Source: Pseudomonas paeninsulae
Lineage (GTDB): Bacteria; Pseudomonadota; Gammaproteobacteria; Pseudomonadales; Pseudomonadaceae
Assembly (NCBI RefSeq): GCF_035621475.1
Contig: NZ_CP141799.1
Location: 2,778,501 to 2,842,500 of the forward strand
Length of the DNA: 64,000 nucleotides
Reading direction: 5' to 3'
The stretch's first letter is position 1, and each line of letters opens with the position of its first letter. The notes beneath the pieces were generated by a model. It did not search any database, was not told where the DNA came from, and worked only from the letters and a program-made list of their open reading frames with translations. A program made the position numbers and the translations under genes. Of the stretch, positions 54,446-63,309 are shown one piece after another.

Positions 54446-55267
54446 TTATTTAGGCCAGGCTTGGCGGGTATTCAGGCAATATTTAGCGCCGCTGCTAAGC
54501 ATATGTAGTTTCAGTCCGATTAGAGTGATCGACTCCCCCGTACTGGCTTCGGCCATGGAGCTATATTGCAGATCCGATGGGTCGACCACGGTGAGGCTGC
54601 CGCTACCGACCACTTCCAGAATACCGTCGGGGCCGATAAACGCCGCGGTGTCTTCGCAGATACCGAGACCGGAGGCAAAGGGGTTATAGGAAACGGCCGA
54701 TAGTAGCCTTCCCAAACGATTTCGCTGGCTGAAATGCTGGTCGAGGATCACCTTGCTGATTAGCCCCATACCTGGTGCGAAGGTGACACCTTGCTCGCTG
54801 GGTAATGCCCCGGTCGCCCCTCCGGCAATCATATGCTCGGGCATGATGGCGGCTCCCGCTGAGGTGCCTGCCACATGAACACCGGCCGCATTCGATCTTC
54901 TGATGCACTGTGCTACCGGGGTGCCGCCTAGTATGGTCGACAGCCTCAACTGGTTACCGCCTGTCATAAAGATCCCGGTTGCTTGCGCCATCTCTTCGAG
55001 GTAATCATCCCGCTGCGCATCTTCGCGGGAATAGATCGGCAAGGAGATCGCTTTGGCTGCGCCAAGCTCGGTAAAAACCGCCTCATAATTTGGACCGGTT
55101 TCCTCCAATCTTGACGCAGTGGGAATGATCACGATACGGGCGTCTTTACCACCGCATAGCTCGACAAAACGCTGCAGAATAACCGGATCCTGAGACCGAT
55201 CTTCAGCACCACCAATGGGGATAACAAAGCCACGTCGAACACCGTCATCACTCTTTGCAGGACACAT
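54446..55267 (-). CDS. cphB: Cyanophycinase CphB
   Basis: Cyanophycinase is a serine hydrolase that cuts cyanophycin into beta-Asp-Arg dipeptides. The protein has FVIPIGGAEDR near the N-terminus, ARIVIIPTASRLEETG, the GIFMTGGNQLRLSTILGGT segment, and the nucleophile Ser in VHVAGTSAGAAIMPEHMIAGG. FAPGMGLISKVILDQHFSQRNRLGRL contributes the His-containing loop. Its 273 residues match intracellular CphB, and there is no signal peptide, unlike extracellular CphE of environmental pseudomonads. GAGG precedes the start. It lies 8 bp downstream of the isoaspartyl dipeptidase and 200 bp upstream of cphA. Confidence 0.93.
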   Translation of the reverse strand: MCPAKSDDGVRRGFVIPIGGAEDRSQDPVILQRFVELCGGKDARIVIIPTASRLEETGPNYEAVFTELGAAKAISLPIYSREDAQRDDYLEEMAQATGIFMTGGNQLRLSTILGGTPVAQCIRRSNAAGVHVAGTSAGAAIMPEHMIAGGATGALPSEQGVTFAPGMGLISKVILDQHFSQRNRLGRLLSAVSYNPFASGLGICEDTAAFIGPDGILEVVGSGSLTVVDPSDLQYSSMAEASTGESITLIGLKLHMLSSGAKYCLNTRQAWPK

Positions 55268-55275
55268 AAATACCT

Positions 55276-56448
55276 CTATTCAAACGTTCCAATAATGACT
55301 GACGATCCGTTACGTTTATGCCAGTGCCCCTTGGCCATCACGTCGGTAATTTGATGTTTTTCATCTAACACCAGCAGATCGGCATCAAAACCGGGGGCGA
55401 TTCTACCTTTAGTCTTAAATCGTAATAGCTTGGCGACATTGCTGGTAAACATCGGTAGTAGCATTTCCAGAGCCAAGCCAGCGTTTAATCCCGCCTGGAT
55501 GGTTTCGAGCAGGGTGCTGGCGCGACCAAAATCCATATGCTGCAGTTCACCCTGGGCGTCGAAACAGGGCAGACAGCCGCCACCGTCTGAGCTAACGGTG
55601 ATCCGGTCGAGCGGCAGATTGCGGCTGATCGCCTGTTCAATCGCCTCAACCGCTTCTAAACCGGGATCTGCGGTGCCTTTGGGAAAGGCGGTAATGTCGA
55701 CGTAGCCGCCGCTGTTGAGTAGTCGGCAGCTGGCGTCGAACAGATCCCTATTGCGATTGATATGGGTGGGGTTGAACACCCTAGCAGGGATTTCAGTTTC
55801 AGCGATAGCACGCTCGATGAGTTCCAACCGACGCTCGCCATCCCCCAGATGAATGTGGATCACCCCCGCTTTACCGGTGATTAAACCGGCAACGTGGGCC
55901 TCGCTGGCCAGTCGTACGAACTCTTGATAGGTAGGCTGGCTCGAACGGTGATCGCTGATGGCAAACTCACCAATACCAATGACCGGCTCTAGGTAGACGA
56001 TATCCGATTTGGCACTGCCGGTCAGCGTCGTTAACGGGTAGTGATAGCCGCCGGTCCAGCAATACGCGGACATCCCCTCTTCTCTAAGTCCATAAACCCG
56101 GGCCAGCAGGTTGCCGGTGCTGCGCGTACAGTCATCGGTGCCCAACAGTCCGACAACGGTGGTGACGCCCGCACCGGTAAATTCTGAAATCGGAACGGGG
56201 GGGACCTGGCTGGCAAATCCCGCTTCACCACCGCCACCGGTAATATGGGCGTGACTGTCGATAAAGCCGGGAACAAGCGAGGCTCCCGCCAAGTCGATGA
56301 CTTCGACGTTCCAATTTCTGGGCAGGTTGTCTTGATCAACATCGTTGGCATCAAATATCGCGGCGATCTTACCACCCGCAACCAACACTTCTTTGATGCC
56401 CACAGGCTCTGGGGTGAACAGATTGACGTTTTTTAATAGAGAGATCAT
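55276..56448 (-). CDS. iadA: Isoaspartyl dipeptidase IadA
   Basis: IadA splits beta-aspartyl dipeptides and here would finish cyanophycin degradation by releasing Asp and Arg. It is an amidohydrolase barrel: metal ligands in VPGFIDSHAHITGGGGEAGF, the bridging Glu in VIGIGEFAISDHRSSQP, His in GVIHIHLGDGERRL and in FNPTHINRNRDLF, and Asp in ITVSSDGGGCLPCFD. The C-terminal strand IAPGFDADLLVLDE is normal. The ATG at 56448 (MISLLKNVNLFTPEP) is preferred to a GTG at 56472. It is the promoter-proximal gene of the minus-strand cph unit. Confidence 0.92.
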   Translation of the reverse strand: MISLLKNVNLFTPEPVGIKEVLVAGGKIAAIFDANDVDQDNLPRNWNVEVIDLAGASLVPGFIDSHAHITGGGGEAGFASQVPPVPISEFTGAGVTTVVGLLGTDDCTRSTGNLLARVYGLREEGMSAYCWTGGYHYPLTTLTGSAKSDIVYLEPVIGIGEFAISDHRSSQPTYQEFVRLASEAHVAGLITGKAGVIHIHLGDGERRLELIERAIAETEIPARVFNPTHINRNRDLFDASCRLLNSGGYVDITAFPKGTADPGLEAVEAIEQAISRNLPLDRITVSSDGGGCLPCFDAQGELQHMDFGRASTLLETIQAGLNAGLALEMLLPMFTSNVAKLLRFKTKGRIAPGFDADLLVLDEKHQITDVMAKGHWHKRNGSSVIIGTFE

Positions 56449-56855
56449 GGTCTCGGTCACTAACGGGCTCAATCTTCAGCACTTTTTTATAGAACCGTCA
56501 GTATGAGGCATCCGACCAATTTCACGAAAGAAAACAGGAGGTCATGGTGGGCTGCCAGTTAACAGCCTTCAGCCATCTGGATGTCCGGTTTGGGTCGTCT
56601 ACTGCCCTTGGCGACAGGCAACAACCGGCCAAAAGCTCCCTGTCGCCACCAGCAACTTTCGGCCAGAGGCAGACGATCGGCAGCTTCGTGCTGTACACGC
56701 TCCAAATATGCAGAATTTGGTGTGCGACGCTCTACGTCCCATGGCTACGCGTTGCCAGCAACGTATCCGTCAGTCATGATCGATTTTCCAGTGATCCGGG
56801 CGATAGAGGCTGCTTCGCGATGGACATTTACCCCGATTAACGCTAAGGACCAGCT
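56449..56855. other. Intergenic stretch with dispersed repeats
   Basis: It holds the promoter region of iadA and then dispersed-repeat sequence (GGCGACAGGCAACAACCGGCC and CTGTCGCCACC around 56605-56650). Near 56770-56840 a plus-strand frame (IRAIEAASRWTFTPIN) looks protein-like but is too short to assign. No gene is called. Confidence 0.45.
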
Positions 56856-59054
56856 GTGAAGAACAAAAATGTCTCCATCCGTAAAATCGTACAATACCTC
56901 AACAACCCGGAATACGACGGTGGACTCTGGCTACCGAACATCCAACGGCCATTCGTATGGGGGCAGGAGCAGATCGAGAAACTATTCGACTCTATCATGC
57001 GTGAATACCCCATCAGCACTTTGCTGGTTTGGCGCACTCGATCGAACATAAAGCGTCGGAAGTTCATCGACAATTATCGCGAAGATCTAAAATTGTCACA
57101 ATTTCAGGTGCCAGAAGATGGGCGGACCAAGCTGTTAGTTTTGGACGGGCAGCAGCGGCTGCAAAGCCTCTATATTTCCCTGTGCGGCAGCCACAGCAAG
57201 GAGGAACTGTTCTTCCATGTGCTTAGTGGCGCGCAGGCTGACCCAGATGAGGTGCGTTTCAAGTTTCGCTTTCTGAGCCCATCCAAGGCCATGTTTCCGT
57301 GGGTTAACTTCAAGAGAATTGTTTTCAGTGAGGGCATGCCAAACGTACTGGCTAATGAATTGATGGCGCAGGCTAGCATGACGCTGAATGCCGAGCAGCA
57401 GGACGCTCTATTGAAAAATTTGTGGCAAGCAAAAAAGGTCTTTGTCATTGAGGAGGCAATCGGCTACCAAGAACTCGACAGCGTCGATAACCCTGATGCC
57501 TACACTGAAAATGACGTAGTTGAGATTTTCATTCGAGCAAACTCCGGCGGTACCAAGCTGGGTAAGTCGGACCTGCTGTTCTCCTTGCTGACCGCCTCAT
57601 GGGACGATGCGGACGAAGCCATGGAGGACTTGATTTCCGAGCTGAACGCGAGTGGCTATGAGTTTACGCGCGACTTCATCTTGAAAACGTGCCTGGTACT
57701 TTTAGGCAAGGGCGCTGCGTACGACGTCAAAAAATTCAGGGATGATGTGACTAAGCAGGAAATCGTTTCCCAGTGGCCCCGCATATCGGCGGCCATCCGC
57801 GACGTTCGTGACTATCTCTACCGCAAGACCTATATCCGTTCGGACCATGCGCTGCCTTCATACCTAGCTCTCATCCCGGTAATCTATTTTCGCTTCCATT
57901 ATCCGCAACGATGGACATCCGTTAGAGGATTGGATACGTACCTGTTACGCACCCTCCTGTGCAGTGCATTCAGTGGCCGCCCTGATGGTTTGATCGACAA
58001 GTGCGTTCGGTGCATCAAGCAGGATGAGCAGTTTTCGGTGAGTGATCTGTTCGAGGTCATCCATAACGACGGTCGAAATCTCGATGTATCGGAGGAAAGC
58101 CTTCTTCAGGCTTCCTATGGCTCGAAAGCAATTCATCTCATCTTTAACCTCTGGTACCGACAGTTCGATTACCAACCAGCGTACACGGGGAACTTGCCGC
58201 AAGTGGACCATATTTTTCCGCAGTCGCTGCTGCGTTCGGTCAAGGATCATAATCCTGAAACCGGGCGACAATCGCTGATGCGCTATCAGGCAGCGGCGCG
58301 CGACCAATTGGCCAACTGCATGCTACTAACCGCCGATGAAAACGGCTTCGAGGGTAAATGCGACCAAGAGCCAAAGGACTGGTTTGCCGATAAATCGGAA
58401 GCTTATCTGGAGATGCATCTAATTCCTGCGCAGCCCAGCTTATGGGATTTAGCCAACTTCGAAAAGTTCATTGTCGCAAGAAAGCAACTGATTGTGCAGA
58501 AACTACGGCAACTGATTACAGCCGGAGGTGCGGGGGCCGACTCTGCCGCGCCGGACCCCGCAGAAGGATATGCAACTGATTCGACGAAGGAGGTTGAACA
58601 AAACAGAGACATTTCAGCGATGCCTGTCGCTGAAGCGCAAGCCGTTGATATAGTGACCCAGGTACAAACACTCGAAACAGAAACCACAGAGAGTGCGCTC
58701 GAACAAGAAGGCAAATCAATCTCGGATATCGAAGCAATATTGGAATATTTTTTTGCCCGGATCGCTGAGCCAACGAAGTACATTGCCGGATTCCGTACCG
58801 CTGACGGCAAAGAAATCGCACTTGAACGCGAAAGCCAAGTCATTACACTTTGGACCCAAAGTGTACCTGTAAATGAGGCTGAGCTGGAACCAGCCAAACG
58901 CTACGCTAATACTGACCCCCGTAATTCTAATTTGAATCGTAAAAATTGCCCTGCATTACGCTTGGGTAACCCAGCGTTAGTATGGAAACTTACCGATAGA
59001 GACGAGTTGCTCGATTTCATCAATTGGTACAGCTGTGTAGCGCCCACAACATAG
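56856..59054 (+). CDS. DUF262/HNH protein (GmrSD-like), with an extra C-terminal domain
   Basis: DUF262 proteins, including GmrSD and BrxU, use a ParB-like NTP-sensing domain plus an HNH nuclease against modified phage DNA. The DUF262 motifs are LPNIQRPFVWGQEQIEKLFD (residues ~25-45) and LLVLDGQQRLQSLYISLCG (~92-110). The HNH-like region is GNLPQVDHIFPQSLLRSV followed by ARDQLANCMLLTADENG (~445-495). After an acidic linker, residues ~625-732 form an extra domain ending LRLGNPALVWKLTDRDELLDFINWYS. A GTG start has AAGGA 7 bp upstream. Function as phage defence is inferred from family only. Confidence 0.8.
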   Translation: MKNKNVSIRKIVQYLNNPEYDGGLWLPNIQRPFVWGQEQIEKLFDSIMREYPISTLLVWRTRSNIKRRKFIDNYREDLKLSQFQVPEDGRTKLLVLDGQQRLQSLYISLCGSHSKEELFFHVLSGAQADPDEVRFKFRFLSPSKAMFPWVNFKRIVFSEGMPNVLANELMAQASMTLNAEQQDALLKNLWQAKKVFVIEEAIGYQELDSVDNPDAYTENDVVEIFIRANSGGTKLGKSDLLFSLLTASWDDADEAMEDLISELNASGYEFTRDFILKTCLVLLGKGAAYDVKKFRDDVTKQEIVSQWPRISAAIRDVRDYLYRKTYIRSDHALPSYLALIPVIYFRFHYPQRWTSVRGLDTYLLRTLLCSAFSGRPDGLIDKCVRCIKQDEQFSVSDLFEVIHNDGRNLDVSEESLLQASYGSKAIHLIFNLWYRQFDYQPAYTGNLPQVDHIFPQSLLRSVKDHNPETGRQSLMRYQAAARDQLANCMLLTADENGFEGKCDQEPKDWFADKSEAYLEMHLIPAQPSLWDLANFEKFIVARKQLIVQKLRQLITAGGAGADSAAPDPAEGYATDSTKEVEQNRDISAMPVAEAQAVDIVTQVQTLETETTESALEQEGKSISDIEAILEYFFARIAEPTKYIAGFRTADGKEIALERESQVITLWTQSVPVNEAELEPAKRYANTDPRNSNLNRKNCPALRLGNPALVWKLTDRDELLDFINWYSCVAPTT

Positions 59055-59176
59055 GAAATGTTGCCCCTGCCGCCATTGGCTGCTGCTCCTAGTTACAATT
59101 AAAGGCGATCGGGCGTCTCCTTATTCAGCTATCGGCAGTTATTTTATAAAAAATACCTTTTTCGTAATGAGTACTA

Positions 59177-59782
59177 ATGACTAATACAGCGATATTCGAA
59201 GGCGCTCATTTTCAAGCGTTGCTGACAAAAGAACCATTAAAAGGATCTGCTATATTTTGTCAAGGCTCAAATAGCATGCTGTTTGATCGGGGTGGCAGAC
59301 TTTATCGCCTTACGCTTGAAGGTTGTGGCCATAATTTCCTAACCCAACAATGGGTCCAAGGCAATCGCAATGTGGTTGAGGTCATTCATGATTACGGTGC
59401 CGTCGGGCCCTCGGACTCTTCACTCCCAGGAAGCGAAAAAGAGTTCTACTGGCTAGCCGAAGTGGAAAGATTGGTGAGCGTAGACGAGCACAGTGAACCT
59501 GTGCTCGCCAGAGTAATTTTTGGGTTATTTGATGACAATGATGAGTTGCCAGACAATGCTGTGCTTTCTAAACGATGCCGGTCCTTAGCCAATGAGCAAC
59601 CAGCCTTGGCTGGGATATTAAGAACCCTGGCTGAGGCCGCAGACTTCGCGGAGAGTCATGAAGGGAACGTCGATGCCAAACTCGATAACATCATGAGACG
59701 ACCTGTTACTGGTGAGTTGGTCTGGGCCGATCCGATGGGTGGGTGCTTTTATGAGTTGTACCCCAAAAAGCAGAAAACTTGA
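59177..59782 (+). CDS. Unknown protein with kinase-like features, 201 residues
   Basis: No named family is recognised. The sequence has an N-lobe-like part (GSNSMLFDRGGRLYRLTLEG), a hinge-like FYWLAEVERLVSV, and a C-terminal segment NVDAKLDNIMRRPVTGELVWADPMGG that looks like a kinase catalytic loop with Asp/Asn and a DP-x-G instead of DFG. Glycine-rich loop and VAIK lysine are not obvious, so it may be a pseudokinase or a short phage-type kinase. It follows the DUF262 gene after 120 bp in the same direction, with its own ATG. A link with that gene is possible but unproven. Confidence 0.5.
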   Translation: MTNTAIFEGAHFQALLTKEPLKGSAIFCQGSNSMLFDRGGRLYRLTLEGCGHNFLTQQWVQGNRNVVEVIHDYGAVGPSDSSLPGSEKEFYWLAEVERLVSVDEHSEPVLARVIFGLFDDNDELPDNAVLSKRCRSLANEQPALAGILRTLAEAADFAESHEGNVDAKLDNIMRRPVTGELVWADPMGGCFYELYPKKQKT

Positions 59783-59930
59783 AGAAGGTGGCCTCCACAA
59801 CTACAACATCGTTTCGCGACAGGACATGCCTGAAATCTGATTGAATCGCCCCTGGCATCGTAGATAGCTGCCTGTCGCCACAGGCCGCCAGGGGGCGACT
59901 TCTGTCATTTGCACCCGACAGTTCCCGACT

Positions 59931-59948
59931 CAGGCTGTGTAATAACGC
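59931..59948 (+). repeat. IS1182-end-like dispersed motif
   Basis: CAGGCTGTGTAATAACGC resembles the IS1182 end with a few changes and is preceded by GCGACTTCTGTCATTTGC, part of the dispersed intergenic repeat. It lies downstream of umuC. Confidence 0.4.
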
Positions 59949-59979
59949 AGTTTTTTGCACAGCTTCGGTTGCCTGCTGC

Positions 59980-61254
59980 CTAACGCGCCCCTACCCGCCA
60001 CAACTGATCCAATCTCGTGGTATAGCTTTGGCTCATCATCTCCCGCCGCATCCCCCAGTCTGGGGCCAGTTGCACGCGCCCCGGGCGGATGGTTCCCCTG
60101 CCCCATTTGCTATTGATCTGATCAAGCACGTCCATCACCTGGCTGGCCTCGCTCGACTGCACTGCTGCGAACAGGTCACCGCTGCATTGGTTGCGCTGAC
60201 ATAGACCAAGCAGCAGCACCTCGGCTTTGCTGTAGGCGAAACCACTGCGATAAACGCGCTCCAAACCCGCCAAAGCAGCCCTGATGATCAGTCGGGTATC
60301 GTCGGTGGGGTATGGCAGTTCGCACAGCACACCCTTGGCGTACTTGGCCTCTTGCGGGTTGAACATCCCGGTGCGAATGCTTACGCGGACTTGTTTGCAT
60401 ACCGACTGCTGGGCGCGGAGCTTCTCGCAGGCCCTCGCCGCATAGGTGGCCACCGCCTCGCGGATCGGCGGCAGTTCGTGCAAGCGTTTACCGAACATGC
60501 GGCTGCAGCAGATCTCCTGCTTGGATGGCGCCCCCTCCTCCAACTCCAGGCAAGGCGTGCCACGTAGCTCCCTGGCGGCTTTCTCGATCAACACGCTGAA
60601 GTTCTTGCGTAGCATCCAGGTATCGGCTTGGGCCAGATCCCAGGCAGTGCGGATATTGATACCGGCCAGGTGCGCGGTCATCTTGCGGCCGATGCCCCAC
60701 ACCTCGCTCACGTCCATGCGTTTTAACAGCCGGTCACGGCGAGCCGGGTCGCGGATATCCACCACGCCACCGGTCTGGCGTTGCCATTGTTTGGCGGCAT
60801 GGTTGGCCAACTTGGCCAGGGTCTTGGTCGGGGCTATGCCCACCCCGGTCGGGATGCCGGTGAACTGCAGCACCTGGGCACGGATCTGCCGACCAAGCTG
60901 TTCGAGCGAGCCGGGCATGCCGCTGATATCGGCGAAGGCCTCATCGATGCTGTACACCTCCAGCGCCGGCACCATGCCCTCGATCACCGTCATCACCCGC
61001 TCGCTGATGTCGCCGTACAACGCATAGTTGCTGCTGAACGCCACGATGCCGTGCTGGCGGAGTTTGTGCTTAATCTGGAAGTACGGCTCGCCCATCTTCA
61101 CGAAGGGCTTGGCATCGGCCGAGCGGGCGATCACGCAGCCGTCGTTGTTGGACAGCACCACGATAGGCGTGCGCAGCAGGTCTGGGCGAAACACTCGCTC
61201 GCAGCTGGCGTAGAAGCTGTTGCAGTCGATCAATGCGATGGCTGGCTCAGCCAT
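59980..61254 (-). CDS. umuC: DNA polymerase V subunit UmuC
   Basis: UmuC is the Y-family translesion polymerase of the SOS response. The N-terminus AIALIDCNSFYASCERVFRPDL carries the first catalytic Asp and the steric-gate Tyr; VYSIDEAFADISG holds the second Asp-Glu. The helix-hairpin-helix region is VWGIGRKMTAHLAGINIRTAW, and the little-finger domain includes MFGKRLHELPPIREAVATY. The 424-residue length is normal. It overlaps umuD by 8 bp and is expressed with it from a LexA-controlled promoter. Confidence 0.94.
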   Translation of the reverse strand: MAEPAIALIDCNSFYASCERVFRPDLLRTPIVVLSNNDGCVIARSADAKPFVKMGEPYFQIKHKLRQHGIVAFSSNYALYGDISERVMTVIEGMVPALEVYSIDEAFADISGMPGSLEQLGRQIRAQVLQFTGIPTGVGIAPTKTLAKLANHAAKQWQRQTGGVVDIRDPARRDRLLKRMDVSEVWGIGRKMTAHLAGINIRTAWDLAQADTWMLRKNFSVLIEKAARELRGTPCLELEEGAPSKQEICCSRMFGKRLHELPPIREAVATYAARACEKLRAQQSVCKQVRVSIRTGMFNPQEAKYAKGVLCELPYPTDDTRLIIRAALAGLERVYRSGFAYSKAEVLLLGLCQRNQCSGDLFAAVQSSEASQVMDVLDQINSKWGRGTIRPGRVQLAPDWGMRREMMSQSYTTRLDQLWRVGAR

Positions 61255-61681
61255 GGCAGCGGTGCCGGCGGAGGCTGGCCGTGACCACGCCCCAGATAAT
61301 CAGCTCGTCACCCTCCATGATGAAGCGTGGGGCGAACGTGGGGTTCTCCGAGCGCAACACGATCAACTTGCCGTCCATGGTCAGGCGCTTGACGAAGGTG
61401 TCCCCGTTGATCGCGGCGATGACGATATCGCCACTGTTCGCTCGTAGTGCACGACTGACCACCAACACATCGCCATCGAAAATGCCGGCGCCGGTCATGC
61501 TCTCGCCATCGGCGCGCACCAGGTATGTATGCGGCGCATCTATTTCCAGCAACTCATCCAGGGAGAGCTTTTGCTCCAGGTGGTCCTGCGCCGGACTGGG
61601 GAAGCCAGCAGGGACGCGAGAGGAAAAAAATGGCAGCTCAATATGGGAGCTGCCCACAGGGCCGAGAATCGTGCAGGACAT
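61247..61681 (-). CDS. umuD: UmuD, RecA-activated polymerase V subunit
   Basis: UmuD cleaves itself on RecA-ssDNA filaments; the shorter UmuD' joins UmuC. The cleavage site is Ala25-Gly26 in RVPAGFPSPAQDH. Ser61 lies in RADGESMTGAGIFDGD and Lys98 in DTFVKRLTMDG, matching Ser60 and Lys97 of E. coli UmuD. Length is 144 residues. Its start is 19 bp from a LexA box. The 8-bp overlap with umuC fits the usual operon. Confidence 0.94.
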   Translation of the reverse strand: MSCTILGPVGSSHIELPFFSSRVPAGFPSPAQDHLEQKLSLDELLEIDAPHTYLVRADGESMTGAGIFDGDVLVVSRALRANSGDIVIAAINGDTFVKRLTMDGKLIVLRSENPTFAPRFIMEGDELIIWGVVTASLRRHRCHG

Positions 61682-61699
61682 GGTGCACCTGTAAAAATA

Positions 61700-61715
61700 C
61701 TGTGTGCATGTACAG
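61700..61715. promoter_or_regulatory. LexA box shared by umuDC and the SRAP gene
   Basis: CTGTGTGCATGTACAG matches CTGT-N8-ACAG exactly. It is 19 bp upstream of the umuD start and 61 bp upstream of the divergent SRAP start, so SOS control of both directions is expected. Confidence 0.85.
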
Positions 61716-61775
61716 TACAGAACAAACCAGCCAGCCTACAATCAGAATGAGAAAGGCGATGACGAGCGGACGGTC

Positions 61776-62492
61776 ATGTGCGGACGATTTGCGCAGTATC
61801 AGGGGATGGCGGATTACCTGCGCGAGCTGAACAGCGAGCAGGAGGTAATCAGCGGCTACGACAACCTGCCGATCGAGCGCTACAACGTGGCGCCACAGAC
61901 CAACGTGCAGCTGCTACACGCGGAGGGAGGCGGCCTGACGATTGCCGCGGTGCGATGGGGTTGGGCACCGCACTGGGCGAAGAAGGGGAAGATGCCGCCG
62001 CCGATCAACGCCCGTGTCGAGACCGTGGCGAGCGGCAAGTTCTTCAAGCAGATATGGCCGCACCGCGCGCTGGTCGCCGCTGATGGCTGGTACGAATGGT
62101 TGAAAGACGAGACCGATCCGAAGCGCAAGCAGCCCTACTTCATCCGCCTACGCGGTGGCGGGCCGATGTTCTTCGCCGCTATCGGCCAACTCCCACACGG
62201 CGGCAGCGAGGTTCACGAGGACGATGGGTTCGTGATCATCACTACCGACGCCCAGGGCGGCATGCTGGACATCCATGATCGCCGACCCGTGGTGCTACCA
62301 GCGGATTTGGCCCGAGAGTGGATAGACCCGAACACAACTCCGCGGCGGGCCGAACAGATCGTGCAGGAGCGGGGCCTTCAGTCCGAGGAGTTCGAGTGGT
62401 ATCAGGTCAGCAAGGCGGTGGGTAACGTCAAAAACACTGGAGCAGCGCTGATTGTCCCCCTTGATTCCAGGAAATCACCCGACCGGCCCTGA
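61776..62492 (+). CDS. SRAP-domain protein (YedK/HMCES-like)
   Basis: SRAP proteins cross-link to abasic sites in single-stranded DNA through Cys2 and protect them. The protein begins MCGRFAQYQGMADYL with that cysteine after Met removal. Other conserved parts are YNVAPQTNVQLL, WGWAPHWAK, PPINARVETVASG with the Asn and Glu, ALVAADGWYEW, and MLDIHDRRPVVL with the catalytic His. The ATG at 61776 is required by Cys2; a longer frame from 61704 would bury it. It is divergent from umuDC across a LexA box, so it is probably damage-induced. Confidence 0.93.
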   Translation: MCGRFAQYQGMADYLRELNSEQEVISGYDNLPIERYNVAPQTNVQLLHAEGGGLTIAAVRWGWAPHWAKKGKMPPPINARVETVASGKFFKQIWPHRALVAADGWYEWLKDETDPKRKQPYFIRLRGGGPMFFAAIGQLPHGGSEVHEDDGFVIITTDAQGGMLDIHDRRPVVLPADLAREWIDPNTTPRRAEQIVQERGLQSEEFEWYQVSKAVGNVKNTGAALIVPLDSRKSPDRP

Positions 62493-62908
62493 TCGGCCGG
62501 AGATGACCCGAACCAGTCAGCTGAAACCGGCGGGAATCGGTCAATTGCGGGTAAAACACAGGCCTCGCACATCCGTTGCGGCCGGAATTTACCTCACGGC
62601 TGTTGGTGTCGAGCGCTGGCAGCTCAAATTCCGCCTGAATTGGCATACACCTCAGCCAGCTTGGGGTGCCTGCAACGCTTGACCTGCGCCCTCGCGCGCG
62701 ACGTGGCGTAGCAGACCTCAACGTTTCTCCCAAAAATTTACCACGGCGTAGATGCGAACGAAAAAAAAGGAAAAGCTCACCGGTTAGCGCCGGCCCAGCC
62801 TGTTGGGTATCTCATTCAAAAAAAATTCAAACCTATATCACTCGGGTGAACGCTCAGCGATGAGCGAATCGTTCAGCACTAACGCGTGAAATAGAGAGGA
62901 ATTTGCAT
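62493..62908. other. Intergenic stretch downstream of the SRAP gene
   Basis: A palindrome (CCGGCC-CTGATC-GGCCGG, 62483-62500) overlaps the SRAP stop. Further on, a minus-strand reading (AEVYANSGGI, about 62660 down to 62620) looks like a short piece of a lost gene. The rest has no feature I can support. AAGAGAGG before 62909 is the ribosome site of the next gene. Confidence 0.4.
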
Positions 62909-63238
62909 ATGTATACCCCATGCCTTTGCTGCAATTCAGGACGCGTCATCACGAAAAATGTTGGGCGCACTACAGGCGGCGTTATCGGCTCGGTTGGTGG
63001 TGCTGCTAGTGGAGCTGCCGGCGCTTTATCCGGAGCGAAGATTGGTGGCGCTATCGGTGTTGTAGGTGGCCCCGTCGGCATAGCCCTTGGAGGTATTGCC
63101 GGTGCAATCCTGGGAGGTCTTTTTGGCGGTGCAGCGGGTGGATTAGCCGGCGCAACAATTGGCGAGCAACTCGATGAGCGCGTACTTAATAACTACGAAT
63201 GCCTGGAATGCGGATACACGTTCAGCGCAAACAGCTGA
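62909..63238 (+). CDS. Glycine-zipper protein flanked by CxxC motifs
   Basis: A 109-residue protein. The N-terminus MYTPCLCCNSGRV carries CxCC, and the C-terminus YECLECGYTFSANS carries CxxC; together they could bind a metal such as zinc. Between them ~75 residues are a glycine zipper (GGVIGSVGGAASGAAG, GGAIGVVGGPVGIALGG, LGGLFGGAAGGLAGATIG) able to form packed membrane or amphipathic helices. GAGAGG lies 9 bp before the ATG at 62909. There is no signal peptide. The family is not named; the combination of a split zinc-ribbon-like pair with a glycine-zipper core is unusual. Confidence 0.65.
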   Translation: MYTPCLCCNSGRVITKNVGRTTGGVIGSVGGAASGAAGALSGAKIGGAIGVVGGPVGIALGGIAGAILGGLFGGAAGGLAGATIGEQLDERVLNNYECLECGYTFSANS

Positions 63239-63309
63239 CCTCGCGACATCTCAATCTCAGTCCTACCCTCACAGGACTCCCCCGCCTCTACGACTAGGAA
63301 TACCTCACC

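Noticed and set aside
56856..59782. Classical toxin-antitoxin pair
   Set aside because: Neither protein matches toxin or antitoxin families, the genes are large and 120 bp apart, and no autoregulatory operator is visible.
62909..63238. Bacteriocin with glycine-zipper core
   Set aside because: There is no leader peptide with double-glycine site, no immunity or export gene, and the cysteine pairs point to metal binding.
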